Origin: Novosphingobium sp. 9
GTDB taxonomy: Bacteria; Pseudomonadota; Alphaproteobacteria; Sphingomonadales; Sphingomonadaceae
Length of the DNA: 64,000 nt
NCBI RefSeq assembly: GCF_025340265.1
Contig: NZ_CP022707.1
Span: forward strand, 2,232,501 to 2,296,500
Direction of reading: 5' to 3'
The notes beneath the pieces were generated by a model. It was not told the DNA's origin, did no database searches, and saw only the letters and a list, made by a program, of their open reading frames with translations. The position numbers and the translations under genes are program-made. This document shows positions 32,090-41,800 of this stretch, piece by piece (within the stretch, counting starts at the first letter, position 1; each line of letters starts with the position of its first letter).

Positions 32090-35001
32090 TGAAGCGGCGC
32101 TCGGTCCTTCTCGGCGGCGCCCAGCTTGGCGCCACGCTGGCCTTCGCAGGCGAACTGGTCTCCCCCACGCAGGCGGCGAAGACGGCACCTTTCGGTCCCG
32201 GCGAAGCAGACGGCCTGCCGATGCCGCCGCCCGAGCCCGGCGCCACGCCGCGCCTGCCCGAAAGCGACCCATCACGCACGCTGATGGAGCACGGCTGGCG
32301 CTTCCACGAAGGCGACGTGCCCTTCCCCGAACCGGCCGACCACAATGCCACGTACCTCTCGGTAAAGGCCGGAAACGCCACGGGCGCCGCCTCCTTCGCG
32401 TTCGACGATTCGGACTGGCAGGAAGTCACGCTTCCGCACGACTGGGCCAGTTTTCAGGACGTCACCGAAAGCGCCAACGTTTCCGAAGGCTATCGCCGGC
32501 GTGGAATCGGCTGGTATCGTCGCCTGCTGAAGCTCGATCCTTCGCAAAAGGGCCGCAAACTCGAACTCCATTTCGACGCGATCGCCACGCACGCGACCAT
32601 CTGGGTCAACGGCAGCGAAGTCGCGCATTCGTGGTCGGGCTATACCGGCACCATCGTCGATCTGACGCCGTTCGCGCGTTATGGCGACGATCTCAACTGG
32701 ATCGCCGTCCGCGTGGACGCCACCGCCCGCGAAGGCTGGTGGTACGAGGGCGCAGGGCTGTATCGCCACGTCTGGCTGGTAAGCCGCGCGCCGGTTTCGA
32801 TCGCGACGGACGGTGTCCATTGCCACCCGGTGCAGCAGGACGGCGCATGGACAGTGCCTGTCAGCGTGACGCTGGAGAACATCGAGACCGCCTCTGCCGA
32901 CGTCTCCGTCCACGCGCGCCTGCTCGATCCCGAGGGCAAGCCCGTCACCGATGGCAGCGCGTCGGCCAGCGTTCCGGTTCTGGAAAGCACGCAGGCCACC
33001 CTGAACCTCACCCCCGGTGCGGTGCGCCTGTGGTCGCCCGATGAGCCGGTGCTCTACACCGTGGAGGTCGATCTCCAGCGGGACGGCAAGGTCGTGGACA
33101 GCCGCCGCATCGCGGTAGGCTTCCGCACCCAGCGCTTCGACGCGAACGAAGGCTTCCTGCTCAACGGCACGCCGGTAAAGCTGAAAGGCGTGTGCCTGCA
33201 TCAGGACCATGCAGGCGTCGGCGTCGCCGTGCCCGATGCGCTGATGTACTGGCGGCTCCAGCGCCTCAAGGCCATGGGCTGCAATGCCATCCGCATGTCG
33301 CACAATGCCGCCGCAGCAGAACTGCTCGACTGGTGCGACCGGCTCGGCTTCCTTGTGATGGCGGAAAACCGGCTGTTCGATCCCGCGCCCGATTACATAG
33401 CGCAGCTCAAATGGATGGTGCGGCGCGATCGCAACCACCCCTCGATCATCCTATGGTCGGTGTTCAACGAAGAACCGATGCAAGGCACCCATGCCGGTGT
33501 CGAGATGGTGCGCCGGATGCGCGCTGCCGTGCGCAAGCTGGATACCGAGCGCCCCGTCACCGGCGCGATGAACGGCTCGTTCTACAATCCCGAGAATGTC
33601 GGCGGCGTGCTCGATGTCATGGGGTTCAACTACTATCAGGCGGACTACGACAAGGTCCACGCGATGTACCCGGAGCGGCTGCTGACCAGTTCCGAGGACA
33701 CCAGCGCCTACGAGACGCGCGGCGCCTTCGCCAGCGTGCCGCAGGCGCATGTCGTCACCTCGCTGGACAAGGAAGCTGCCTCGTGGGGTGCCACGCACCG
33801 CGAGACGTGGCGCGAAATCGCCTCGCGCCCGTTCATTGCGGGCGGCTTTGCGTGGACCGGGTTCGACTATCACGGCGAGCCTACCCCTTACGCATGGCCC
33901 ACGGTCAGCAGCTTCTTCGGCATTCTGGACCTGTGCGGCTTTCCCAAGACCGCGTTCGGCATCCGCTCTGCCCACTGGCGCGAGGATGCTCCGATGGTCT
34001 GGCTGGCGCCGCACTGGACCTGGCCGGGCCACGAAGGCAAGCTGCTGGAAGTCTTCGTGATCTCGAATGCCGAGGCGCTAAAACTGCGCCTCAACGGCAA
34101 GGTGATCGAAACCGTCGCCAAAGCCGACCGGATCATGGGCCACACCTTCAAGGTGCCTTATGAACCCGGCCGGATCGAGGCGATGGCGCTGAATGACGGC
34201 AAGGTCGTCGCCCGCGCGGTACACGAAACCGTCGGCCCGGCGGTGGCGCTGCGCCTCACCCCTTCACGCACCGCCCTTGCCAGCGATGGCGAGGACGTGA
34301 CGATGGTAACGGTCGATGCCGTTGACGCCAGAGGCCGCCATGTGCCCACGGTCAATGCGATGGCCCAGTTCACCGTATCGGGCGGCAACGTGATCGGTGT
34401 GGGCAACGGCGATCCGAACTGTCACGAAAGCGGCAAGGGTCTGAAGCGCTCGCTGTTCAACGGTCTTGCGCAAGTTATCGTGCAGGGCGGTGCCAGCGCC
34501 CAGCGCCTCGTCGTGACGGCCAAAGCGGATGGTCTCAAGCCCGCCCGCCTTCAGGTCGCGCGCGAGGCCCGCTCCGTGCGGGATCAGGTGCCCGCAATCC
34601 CTTCGCAGATGATGCTGGCCGACTGGCGCCGCTCTGCGCTGTTCGCGCAGCGTCCCGATCCTTCGATCGCGCCTGCCGATGGCGACAACAACTCGTGGGA
34701 TTTCGTCCACGCAGGCACGCCCGCCCCCAAGGGCACGGCAGGCTGGCGCGGCTACCGCACCGCGTTCACGCCATGGCGCAAGATCGGCGCGCAAGGCGGC
34801 ACCCTGCACTTTGCCTCGATCACCGGCCGTGCCGAAGTCTGGCTCGACGGCCAGAAGATCGCCACCAAGGCCCAAAGCGCTGCGGGACCGCTCGATGCGC
34901 CGGTTCCGGCGGGCAAGGACACGCGCAAGCTGCTAGTGCTGGTACAGGCCGAGGCCGATACGCCATCGGGCCTCACCGGCCCCGTTTCCCTGACGGCATA
35001 A
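32089..35001 (+). CDS. Beta-galactosidase-type GH2 glycoside hydrolase
   Basis: 970 residues with a Tat-like N-terminus (MKRRSVLLGG). GH2 sugar-binding domain (RRGIGWYRRLLKL, FDAIATHATIWVNG), Ig-like domain, and TIM barrel with RRDRNHPSIILWSVFNEEP carrying the acid/base Glu. The nucleophile Glu is in GFAWTGFDYHGEP. Behind the barrel come a DUF4982-like and a big-loop Ig-like domain and a final jelly-roll ending at the C-terminus. These features match secreted Bacteroidetes/sphingomonad beta-galactosidases rather than LacZ. The ATG at 32089 overlaps the GntR stop (TGATG). It would remove antennary galactose in glycan use (inference). A strong terminator follows immediately. Confidence 0.87.
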   Translation: MKRRSVLLGGAQLGATLAFAGELVSPTQAAKTAPFGPGEADGLPMPPPEPGATPRLPESDPSRTLMEHGWRFHEGDVPFPEPADHNATYLSVKAGNATGAASFAFDDSDWQEVTLPHDWASFQDVTESANVSEGYRRRGIGWYRRLLKLDPSQKGRKLELHFDAIATHATIWVNGSEVAHSWSGYTGTIVDLTPFARYGDDLNWIAVRVDATAREGWWYEGAGLYRHVWLVSRAPVSIATDGVHCHPVQQDGAWTVPVSVTLENIETASADVSVHARLLDPEGKPVTDGSASASVPVLESTQATLNLTPGAVRLWSPDEPVLYTVEVDLQRDGKVVDSRRIAVGFRTQRFDANEGFLLNGTPVKLKGVCLHQDHAGVGVAVPDALMYWRLQRLKAMGCNAIRMSHNAAAAELLDWCDRLGFLVMAENRLFDPAPDYIAQLKWMVRRDRNHPSIILWSVFNEEPMQGTHAGVEMVRRMRAAVRKLDTERPVTGAMNGSFYNPENVGGVLDVMGFNYYQADYDKVHAMYPERLLTSSEDTSAYETRGAFASVPQAHVVTSLDKEAASWGATHRETWREIASRPFIAGGFAWTGFDYHGEPTPYAWPTVSSFFGILDLCGFPKTAFGIRSAHWREDAPMVWLAPHWTWPGHEGKLLEVFVISNAEALKLRLNGKVIETVAKADRIMGHTFKVPYEPGRIEAMALNDGKVVARAVHETVGPAVALRLTPSRTALASDGEDVTMVTVDAVDARGRHVPTVNAMAQFTVSGGNVIGVGNGDPNCHESGKGLKRSLFNGLAQVIVQGGASAQRLVVTAKADGLKPARLQVAREARSVRDQVPAIPSQMMLADWRRSALFAQRPDPSIAPADGDNNSWDFVHAGTPAPKGTAGWRGYRTAFTPWRKIGAQGGTLHFASITGRAEVWLDGQKIATKAQSAAGPLDAPVPAGKDTRKLLVLVQAEADTPSGLTGPVSLTA

Positions 35002-35005
35002 CGAG

Positions 35006-35042
35006 AAAAGCCCCGATGAGACCAGACTCATCGGGGCTTTTT
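35006..35042. terminator. Bidirectional rho-independent terminator
   Basis: A 15-bp stem, AAAAGCCCCGATGAG (35006-35020) with CTCATCGGGGCTTTT (35027-35041), has a 6-nt loop and T runs on both strands. It ends the GntR-GH2 transcript and can also stop the nag operon coming from the other side. Confidence 0.92.
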
Positions 35043-35058
35043 CATGCCTTGGATATAC

Positions 35059-35093
35059 GAAGGGCGGGCCAGCCGGGGAGGCGCCCGCCCTTC
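35059..35093 (-). terminator. Second hairpin at the 3' end of the nag/PTS operon
   Basis: GAAGGGCGGGC (35059-35069) pairs with GCCCGCCCTTC (35083-35093), 26 bp after the EIICB stop. It has no T tract of its own and probably acts together with the terminator at 35006-35042. Confidence 0.6.
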
Positions 35094-35118
35094 TTCAGAT
35101 CGCCTGAGCCGGGAGAGT

Positions 35119-36852
35119 TCAGGCGCTGAAACGGTTCATGTCGGCGGGATCGAGCACAAGGTGCAGCCAATCGTTCGACGGTCTGGCGATGCTGCGCACG
35201 CCCAGCGCCGAAAGGTCGCCCTGCACGCGCTCAACATTGGCCACACCCACGCGCAGCCGGTTGCCATGGCGCGTGGCCGAGCGAACATTCGAGGCACCAC
35301 CCAGCGCTGCCAGCAGATCGTCGGGCAGGCTCACTTCGGAGGTAACCGCTGCGGATGCGGGCGCTGCGACTTCGGCGGACACCACGACCATCGGGCGCCC
35401 CATGGCCTCGCGGATCTCCACCGAGACGATGTCGGCCACCGGACCCAGGATCACCTGCAATGCCTTGTCGGAAGGACGGACCAGTCCGCGTGCGCCCAGC
35501 GCCTTGAGACGGGCATCGTCAACTGCGGACTGGCTGGCGACGATCAGACGCAGGCGCGTGGTGCAGGCCGAAACGCTTTCAAGGTTCGCCGCGCCGCCAA
35601 GGGCCGCAAGATAGGCCGCACCGCGCTGCGAAGGGTCGGAACTGTCGGCGATCTCTTCACCCACCGGATCGTCCTCGCGGCCAGGCGTCTTGAGGTCGAG
35701 CTTGCGGATCGCGAAGCTGAAGACGCCGTAATAGACCACGAAATAGACCAGACCGACCGGCAGCAACATCAGCGGGCGCGTCGCCTTGCCGAAGTTCAGC
35801 ACATAGTCGAACAGCCCTGCCGAGAAGCTGAAGCCCAGATGCACGCCGAGCGCGGGCATCAGCCACATCGAGATACCCGTCAGCACCGCATGGATCGCGT
35901 AAAGCAGCGGCGCCAGGAACATGAAGGTGAACTCGATCGGCTCGGTCACGCCAGTCAGCATCGAGGTGAGCGCAAGGCTGAGCAGCATGCCGCCCACCGC
36001 CTTGCGGCGCTCAGGCTTGGCAGTGCGATACATCGCAAAGCATGCCGCAGGCAGGCCGAACATCATCACCGGGAACATGCCGGTCATGAAGCCCCCGGCA
36101 GTGGGATCGCCTGCAAAGAAGCGGCGGATATCACCGTGCGCGCCGTGATAGTCGCCCAGCACGAACCAGAACAGATTGTTGAAGACGTGGTGCAGGCCGG
36201 TGACAAGCAGCAGGCGGTTCACCACACCGAACACGAAGAACCCGGCACCGCCCAGATCGGCAATACCCAGGCTGAGCGAGTTCACGCCGTCGGAGATCGG
36301 CGCAAAGGCAAAGCCGACGAGCGCCGCCAGCACCAGTCCCGCCACGCCCGAGACGATCGGCACGAAGCGCCTTCCACCGAAGAACGCCAGATATTCCGGC
36401 AGCTTGAACGCGGAAAAGCGGTTGTAGAACTTGCCGCCGACAAGCCCGGAAATGATCCCCATGGGCACGTCCAGCTTGGCAATCCCCTGCGCCTTGGCCG
36501 CCGCGATCATCGCCGCCAGCGTATCGCCGGTGAGCGTCGGATCTATCCCTGCGGGCACCGGCATCAGGATCTTGGCGCCCTCGGTCGAAACGAGAAAGCA
36601 GACGATCCCGGCAAGACACGCCGCGCCGTTGCCGTCCTTGGCATAGCCGGTGGCGACACCGATCGCGAACAGCAGGCCAAGGTGCGAGAACAGCGCATCG
36701 CCCGCCGCGCTCAACAGCGCGATATTCAGCAGGTCGGGCTGACCGAGCCGCAGCAGGAGGCCCGCCACAGGAAGAACTGCGATAGGCAGCATGAGCGCGC
36801 GGCCAAGCGGCTGCAACGTCTCGACGATGGCACGGAAATTGGGCTTGCTCAT
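35119..36852 (-). CDS. nagE: PTS N-acetylglucosamine transporter, EIIC-EIIB with a second degenerate EIIB
   Basis: 577 residues; imports and phosphorylates GlcNAc at the inner membrane. EIIC (residues ~5-385) has about ten hydrophobic segments and the signature GVTEPIEFTFMFLAPLLY. The EIIB domain (~410-485) has the phosphorylated Cys430 in SACTTRLR. A further EIIB-like domain (~510-574; LLAALGGASNVRS, then ATRHGNRLRVGV) has His529 where the active Cys would be, so it cannot act as a normal EIIB. The ATG at 36852 overlaps the stop of the EIIA-HPr-EI gene (ATGA). It is the last gene of the operon nagB-nagA-PTS. Sugar specificity follows from the glucose-family EIIC and the nag neighbours. Confidence 0.9.
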   Translation of the reverse strand: MSKPNFRAIVETLQPLGRALMLPIAVLPVAGLLLRLGQPDLLNIALLSAAGDALFSHLGLLFAIGVATGYAKDGNGAACLAGIVCFLVSTEGAKILMPVPAGIDPTLTGDTLAAMIAAAKAQGIAKLDVPMGIISGLVGGKFYNRFSAFKLPEYLAFFGGRRFVPIVSGVAGLVLAALVGFAFAPISDGVNSLSLGIADLGGAGFFVFGVVNRLLLVTGLHHVFNNLFWFVLGDYHGAHGDIRRFFAGDPTAGGFMTGMFPVMMFGLPAACFAMYRTAKPERRKAVGGMLLSLALTSMLTGVTEPIEFTFMFLAPLLYAIHAVLTGISMWLMPALGVHLGFSFSAGLFDYVLNFGKATRPLMLLPVGLVYFVVYYGVFSFAIRKLDLKTPGREDDPVGEEIADSSDPSQRGAAYLAALGGAANLESVSACTTRLRLIVASQSAVDDARLKALGARGLVRPSDKALQVILGPVADIVSVEIREAMGRPMVVVSAEVAAPASAAVTSEVSLPDDLLAALGGASNVRSATRHGNRLRVGVANVERVQGDLSALGVRSIARPSNDWLHLVLDPADMNRFSA

Positions 36853-39437
36853 GCCTCGTTCTCCCCCTGGAAAGCAGCGACAAGGTTGCGCACTTCGGCA
36901 GCCGAACTGCATTCAAGCGCGCGCTGCGCCAGCGCACGGCAGGCGTCGAGATCGAGCGTGCCGACCAGCGCCTTGATATCGGTGACGAGAGCAGCACTCG
37001 CCGAAAGCTCGGTAACGCCAAGACCCAGCAGCAGCGGGACGGCCACCGGATCGGACGCGAGCGAGCCGCAAACGCCGGTCCAGCGCCCATGCTTCGCCCC
37101 GCCCACGCAAGTCTGCGCGATCATGCGCAATACGGCGGGATGGAGCCCATCGAGCGAGGCGGCGACAGCGGCATTCCCGCGATCCATCGCCAGCGCATAT
37201 TGCGTCAGGTCATTGGTGCCGATCGACAGGAAATCCGCCTCGCGCGCCAGAATGTCGGCGGAAACCGCAGCGGCGGGTGTCTCGACCATGATGCCCAGTT
37301 CCACACGCTCGGTCAGGCCCAGACGCGCGCTCACCCGGTCGAGAACCTCGCGCACGGCGCGCAGTTCGGACAGGCTGGCGATCATCGGGATCATGATCTT
37401 GCAGCGACCGACCGGCAGGACGCGGGCAATCGCCTCGACCTGTGCCTCCAGCATATCGGGATAGGCAAAGCCCACGCGAATGCCGCGAAGGCCCAGCGCC
37501 GGGTTCTCCTCGCCGGTGATCGGCAGATAGGACGCAGGCTTGTCACCGCCGATATCGAGCAGGCGCACGATCAGCGGTCGGCCCTCCAGCGCATCGGCAA
37601 TCGCCTGATAGCTGGCGGTCTGCTCCTCGACATCAGGCGCTGCCGGACGGTCGAGGAACAGGAACTCGCTGCGCAGCAATCCGCAGCCTTCGGCGCCGTT
37701 GGCAACTGCCAGTTCGGCGTCTTCACGCGATCCGGTATTGGCGAACACCTCGATCCGGGTGCCGTCCTTCGTCGTGCAGGGCGCGGTGGCCTCGCGCGCG
37801 GCAGCGCGGCGGGCAGCCAACACGGCAAGACGATCGCGCACGGCAGCGATACGGGCGGCATCGGGACGTGCCTCGAACGCTGCCGAGGCCGCATCGACAA
37901 CGACTTCGGAGCCCTCGTCCAGCGTCCTGAGCACCGGCCCCATCGCCACGACCATCGGCACACCCATGCCGCCTGCCAGAATGGCGACGTGCGAGGTCGG
38001 GCCACCATGAACCAGCGCAATACCGGCAAGGCGTGCGGTATCGAGCGACATCAGTTGCGAGGGCAGCAGGTCTTCGGCGACGAGCACGGCGCCTTCGGGA
38101 AGATCCATCGCGCGCTCCTCGATTCCCGCCAGTTCGGCCAGAACCCGGCGTTCGAGATCGCGCATATCGTCGGCGCGCTCGGCGAGGCGAGCATCGCCCG
38201 ACTTCGCCAGCGCTTCCGCCTGCGGGCCAACGGCGGCCTTCCAGCCTGCCCCGGCGCTGGCGCCCTGCCCGATGGCCTCATGCGCGGCGAGGCGCAGATC
38301 CTCGTCCTCGAGCATCGCGGCATGCGCCGCCAGAATGCTGGCCGCGCGCGGATCGGCATGGGCGCTTTCGCCTGCGATCACGGCGGCAAGGCGCGACAGA
38401 GCACCGTCGAGCGCGGCACGCTCTGCCGCCACATCGCCGGAGCTTTCGGCAACCGGAATATCGGCCAGCCGGTGATGGACCACACGGCCCACCGCGATGC
38501 CCGGCGCCGCGCTGACGCCGCGCAGCACGCCATCGTCCGGCAAGGTCGTGACCGCCGCAACCTTGGGCGCAGCCTCAGCGACGGGCGCGACCAGCGCAGG
38601 CGGCGTCTCGCCCGGATTGGCGAGTTCGCCCATGCCGCTGGCGATCAGTTCCTCCAGCGCATCGAGCGCGGCAAGGGCCTGAGGACCGCGTGCATGAAGC
38701 GTGATCTCGTCCCACAGCCGCACGCCCAGCGCCAGCATCGCGACAGGACTGCGCAGGCTGGCGGCCTTGTTGCCCTTCTCCATGCGGACCACGGCATCGA
38801 ACTGGCCTGCGGTCTGGCGCAGGCGCGCCGCAGGTCGCGCGTGGATACCGTGTCGCAGCGGCACGGTGACACGGCGGTCGATGTCCTCGCCCTCGATGTC
38901 CACCGCAGGCGCAGCGACCGGAGCACCGGCGGCATACAGCGTCATGATCGCATCGCCGACCGCGACCGGCCCGGCAGCGCGCAGATCCCGCGCCGTAAAG
39001 CTCTCGCTTTCCAGCAGAAGCACCGGCGTCATCGCGCTGATAGCGCTGCACACCACGGCATCGAGGTCGAACCGCACCAGCGGATCGCCTGCGCGCACCA
39101 CCTGTCCTGCCTTGACGAGAGGCTCGAAGCCCCTGCCACCCATGGCGACGGTATCGATGCCAAGGTGCATCAGCAGTTCGGCGCCTTCCGGCAGGCGCAG
39201 CGTTACCGCATGTCCTGTCGTGGCGACCGAGGCGATCTCGCCGTCGCACGGCGCGTGCAACGTGTCGCCGGTCGGATCGATGGCGACGCCATCACCCAGC
39301 GCGCGACCGGCGAAGACCGGATCGGGAAGCTCGTCCAGCGGGCCGAGCCAGCCTGCAAGCGGAGAGACGATACGGATCGGCTGGCCTCCGGCCCCGTCCG
39401 TTGCGTGTTGTGTGGTCGGGGCGGTGGAGGCGGGCAT
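36849..39437 (-). CDS. nagF: Multiphosphoryl transfer protein EIIA-HPr-Enzyme I
   Basis: 862 residues carrying all soluble PTS steps in one chain. EIIA of the glucose type comes first, with phospho-His91 in LLMHLGIDTV; HPr follows, with His199 in GIHARPAARL; Enzyme I from about residue 300 has His483 in GGPTSHVAILA and the PEP-site Cys in TGVCGSLASDP. It takes phosphate from PEP and passes it to the EIICB encoded next, so this locus needs no other PTS proteins. The ATG at 39437 has GGAGA upstream. The gene lies 39 bp after nagA. The symbol follows the Pseudomonas/Xanthomonas usage for GlcNAc systems. Confidence 0.93.
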   Translation of the reverse strand: MPASTAPTTQHATDGAGGQPIRIVSPLAGWLGPLDELPDPVFAGRALGDGVAIDPTGDTLHAPCDGEIASVATTGHAVTLRLPEGAELLMHLGIDTVAMGGRGFEPLVKAGQVVRAGDPLVRFDLDAVVCSAISAMTPVLLLESESFTARDLRAAGPVAVGDAIMTLYAAGAPVAAPAVDIEGEDIDRRVTVPLRHGIHARPAARLRQTAGQFDAVVRMEKGNKAASLRSPVAMLALGVRLWDEITLHARGPQALAALDALEELIASGMGELANPGETPPALVAPVAEAAPKVAAVTTLPDDGVLRGVSAAPGIAVGRVVHHRLADIPVAESSGDVAAERAALDGALSRLAAVIAGESAHADPRAASILAAHAAMLEDEDLRLAAHEAIGQGASAGAGWKAAVGPQAEALAKSGDARLAERADDMRDLERRVLAELAGIEERAMDLPEGAVLVAEDLLPSQLMSLDTARLAGIALVHGGPTSHVAILAGGMGVPMVVAMGPVLRTLDEGSEVVVDAASAAFEARPDAARIAAVRDRLAVLAARRAAAREATAPCTTKDGTRIEVFANTGSREDAELAVANGAEGCGLLRSEFLFLDRPAAPDVEEQTASYQAIADALEGRPLIVRLLDIGGDKPASYLPITGEENPALGLRGIRVGFAYPDMLEAQVEAIARVLPVGRCKIMIPMIASLSELRAVREVLDRVSARLGLTERVELGIMVETPAAAVSADILAREADFLSIGTNDLTQYALAMDRGNAAVAASLDGLHPAVLRMIAQTCVGGAKHGRWTGVCGSLASDPVAVPLLLGLGVTELSASAALVTDIKALVGTLDLDACRALAQRALECSSAAEVRNLVAAFQGENEA

Positions 39438-39476
39438 GATCGTTGCAGGTCTCCGAAAAGGAAAAAGGTGTAAGGA

Positions 39477-40613
39477 TCAGGCCGCGCGGCGACCGGCGAT
39501 CCAGGTGCCGCGCGGATAGCCTTGCGCGTCAAGCCAGGCGAAATCGGCGGCGAAACCGGGTGCGATAGTCCCGCGCTGATCCGCCATGCCCAGGAACGCC
39601 GCCGGATAGGCAGACGCCATGGCCAGGGCTTCTTCAAGCGGCAGGCCAACCATCGAGACAGTGTTGCGTACAGCGGCCGCCATGTCGAGCGAAGCGCCCG
39701 CAAGCGTGCCCTTGTCATCGACGCAGCGCCCATCTTCGACGAAAATCTCGCGACCGTCGAGGATGAAGCTGGGCTCGTCGGAGCCGACGCAGGGCATGGC
39801 ATCCGTCACCAGCACAAAGCGCTCGTGCGGACGCGAGGCCAGAGCCACGCGCAGTGCCGCCGGATGGACGTGATAGCCATCGACGATCACGCCGATCCAC
39901 GCCTCACGGTTTTCCAGCGAGGCGCCAACCATGCCCGGCTCGCGATGATGCAGTCCGGACATCGCATTATAGAGATGCGTGACGCCTGTCGCGCCAAGCT
40001 CGAACGCGCGGCGAGCGGTCTCGTAATCGGCATCGGAATGTCCGATGGCGAGGATTACCCCCGCTTCCTTGAGCGCGCGCGCCTGCTCGTCATTGAGGTA
40101 CTCGGGCGCCATGGTGAACAGCACCCGGCCCTTGCGCGGCCGGGTCAGCAGTTCGAGCATCTCGTCGTCGAGCGGCTGGAGCCGTTCCTCGGCGTGAATG
40201 CCCTTGCGCACCTTGTTCAGAACCGGGCCTTCGACATGAATGCCAAGGCAACCCGGAACCCCGGCCTCGATCGCGGCGTCCACGGCATCGAGGCCCGCAG
40301 AAATCATCTCGGGCGACCCGCTGATCAGCGTTGGCAGGATACCGGTGGCGCCGAAACGCGCGTGTGCGGCGCAGATCGCCGCGACACCTTCGACTGTGGG
40401 ATCGGTGTTGAAGAGCACGCCGCCGCCGCCGTTGACCTGTACGTCGATCAGCCCCGGAACCAGCATGCCGCCGTCCAGATCGACGACCTCGCCGCCCTTG
40501 CCCGCTTCGTCGATCGCGACGATGCGGCCATCCTCGCCAAAGGCGATCGAGGCGCCTTCGCGCCATTCGCCCTCGACCAGCACGCGGCCATTCTGGAAAT
40601 CGATCCGGCTCAT
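39477..40613 (-). CDS. nagA: N-acetylglucosamine-6-phosphate deacetylase
   Basis: 378 residues; converts GlcNAc-6-P to GlcN-6-P plus acetate in the cytoplasm. Metal and catalytic motifs are in place: DVQVNGGGG at the first strand, the metal-ligand Glu in HVEGPVLN, His in AIGHSDAD, His in THLYNAMSGLHHREPG, and the catalytic Asp in LVTDAMP. Length is typical. The ATG at 40613 overlaps the stop of the SIS deaminase gene (ATGA), so the pathway is made in order: PTS product to NagA to deaminase. Confidence 0.95.
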   Translation of the reverse strand: MSRIDFQNGRVLVEGEWREGASIAFGEDGRIVAIDEAGKGGEVVDLDGGMLVPGLIDVQVNGGGGVLFNTDPTVEGVAAICAAHARFGATGILPTLISGSPEMISAGLDAVDAAIEAGVPGCLGIHVEGPVLNKVRKGIHAEERLQPLDDEMLELLTRPRKGRVLFTMAPEYLNDEQARALKEAGVILAIGHSDADYETARRAFELGATGVTHLYNAMSGLHHREPGMVGASLENREAWIGVIVDGYHVHPAALRVALASRPHERFVLVTDAMPCVGSDEPSFILDGREIFVEDGRCVDDKGTLAGASLDMAAAVRNTVSMVGLPLEEALAMASAYPAAFLGMADQRGTIAPGFAADFAWLDAQGYPRGTWIAGRRAA

Positions 40614-41629
40614 CGTGTTTCGGTCACCTTGCGCAGGTGCGCGGGCGCATCGGGGTCGAACCCGCGCGCCAGCGACAGCGCATTCGCTTCCGGATAGAAC
40701 GCCTGGATCATCAGCAGCGGCTCCAGCGCCGGATGTCCGGCAAGCTGGGCGACACTGCCGCCGGGAATGTTTTCAAGAGCATCGAGACGGCGCACGGCGG
40801 CATCCCGGCGCTCGAACTCGTCAGCAGCTTCGCGCACGCTCGGACCGCCCGCATCGCTTCCGGCGAAAGCGAGGATCGGGAAACCGGCGTTGACGATCGC
40901 CATCGGGCCATGGCGCACTTCGGCAGCGCTGAAGCCCTCGGCGTGAAGACCGCAGGTCTCCTTGAGCTTGAGCGCGGCTTCCTGCGCCACCGCAAAACCG
41001 TAACCGCGACCGATGATGAACAGGTTGTTCGCGTCTTTCAGAAGGTCGACAAGACCGAACGGCACCAGCGAGCGCACGGCGGCCAGACCATCGGGCAGTC
41101 CGTTCAGCGCCGTCAGCATCGCCTCATCCTCGGACCAGTGCGCGACGATCGCGGCAAGGCCTGCAAGGGCAGCGATATAGGACTTGGTGGCCGCGACGGA
41201 CTTCTCGGGACCAGCCTTGAGCGGGACGAACACGTCCGCCATTGCCGCCAGCGGAGAGGTCTCGTCATTCACCAGCGCGACAATGCGCGCACCGGCAGCC
41301 TTGTAGGCTTCCACCGTCGCGAGCAGGTCGGGGCTGCGGCCGCTTTGCGAGATCGCGATCATCAGCGCTCCACCCGGCACGACCGGCGCTTCATACACCG
41401 ACGCCACCGAAGGCGCTGCCGATGCCACGGGAATCCCTAGCTTCGTCTCAATCATGTACTTGCCGTAGGTCGCGGCATGATCGGACGAGCCGCGTGCGCA
41501 CGTCACCACCAGCGACGGAGGAGTCTCGCGCAGCGTACGACCAAGCTCGGCCAGAACACCGGCGTTCGCCGCGAGCAGCCTGCCGACTGCTTCGGGTGCC
41601 TCAGCTGCTTCTGCCGCCATCAGAGTCAT
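40610..41629 (-). CDS. nagB: Glucosamine-6-phosphate deaminase of the SIS type (NagB-II)
   Basis: About 339 residues with two SIS domains (CARGSSDHAATYGKY, AISQSGRSPDLLA, GRGYGFAVAQEAALKLKE, GFSAAEVRHGP). In nag operons of proteobacteria lacking classical NagB, this SIS protein performs isomerisation/deamination of GlcN-6-P to fructose-6-P (family knowledge). It lacks the glutaminase domain of GlmS. ATG 41629 is preferred because GGAG lies 9 bases upstream and it gives the usual short N-terminus. In-frame starts at 41644, 41671 and 41758 would add up to 43 residues without homology. It is the first gene of the nag operon, about 140 bp downstream of the operator at 41768-41800. Confidence 0.88.
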   Translation of the reverse strand: MTLMAAEAAEAPEAVGRLLAANAGVLAELGRTLRETPPSLVVTCARGSSDHAATYGKYMIETKLGIPVASAAPSVASVYEAPVVPGGALMIAISQSGRSPDLLATVEAYKAAGARIVALVNDETSPLAAMADVFVPLKAGPEKSVAATKSYIAALAGLAAIVAHWSEDEAMLTALNGLPDGLAAVRSLVPFGLVDLLKDANNLFIIGRGYGFAVAQEAALKLKETCGLHAEGFSAAEVRHGPMAIVNAGFPILAFAGSDAGGPSVREAADEFERRDAAVRRLDALENIPGGSVAQLAGHPALEPLLMIQAFYPEANALSLARGFDPDAPAHLRKVTETR

Positions 41630-41767
41630 CGATATCGTCTCCATCGCTCGCCCCGCGCCGCCGAACACCATATTCGAGCGGCAGGCGCCCAACCGGTCCG
41701 GCCGGGCTCTGGCGATCCTTGCATTGGTCTTGAAAGCCCCCTGCGTCGCAAGAGACATAAGTTATAT

Positions 41768-41800
41768 ATTGGTATTGCTCAAGACCTGATTAATACCAAT
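41768..41800. promoter_or_regulatory. Candidate operator of the nag operon
   Basis: ATTGGTATT (41768-41776) and AATACCAAT (41792-41800) form a perfect 9-bp inverted repeat with a 15-bp spacer. It sits directly after the cutC stop and upstream of the SIS deaminase gene. The core TTGGT/ACCAA recurs at three other control sites of the locus. Confidence 0.65.

Noticed and set aside
31154..32275. Upstream extension of GH20 through the GntR gene region
   Set aside because: It overlaps the whole divergent regulator; the ATG at 31153 begins a proper signal sequence.
35044..39473. Very long open frames on the plus strand (about 800 codons each) opposite the PTS genes
   Set aside because: They mirror genuine PTS genes with all catalytic motifs, are rich in Arg/His/Gly as antisense frames of GC-rich genes are, and lack domains and ribosome sites.
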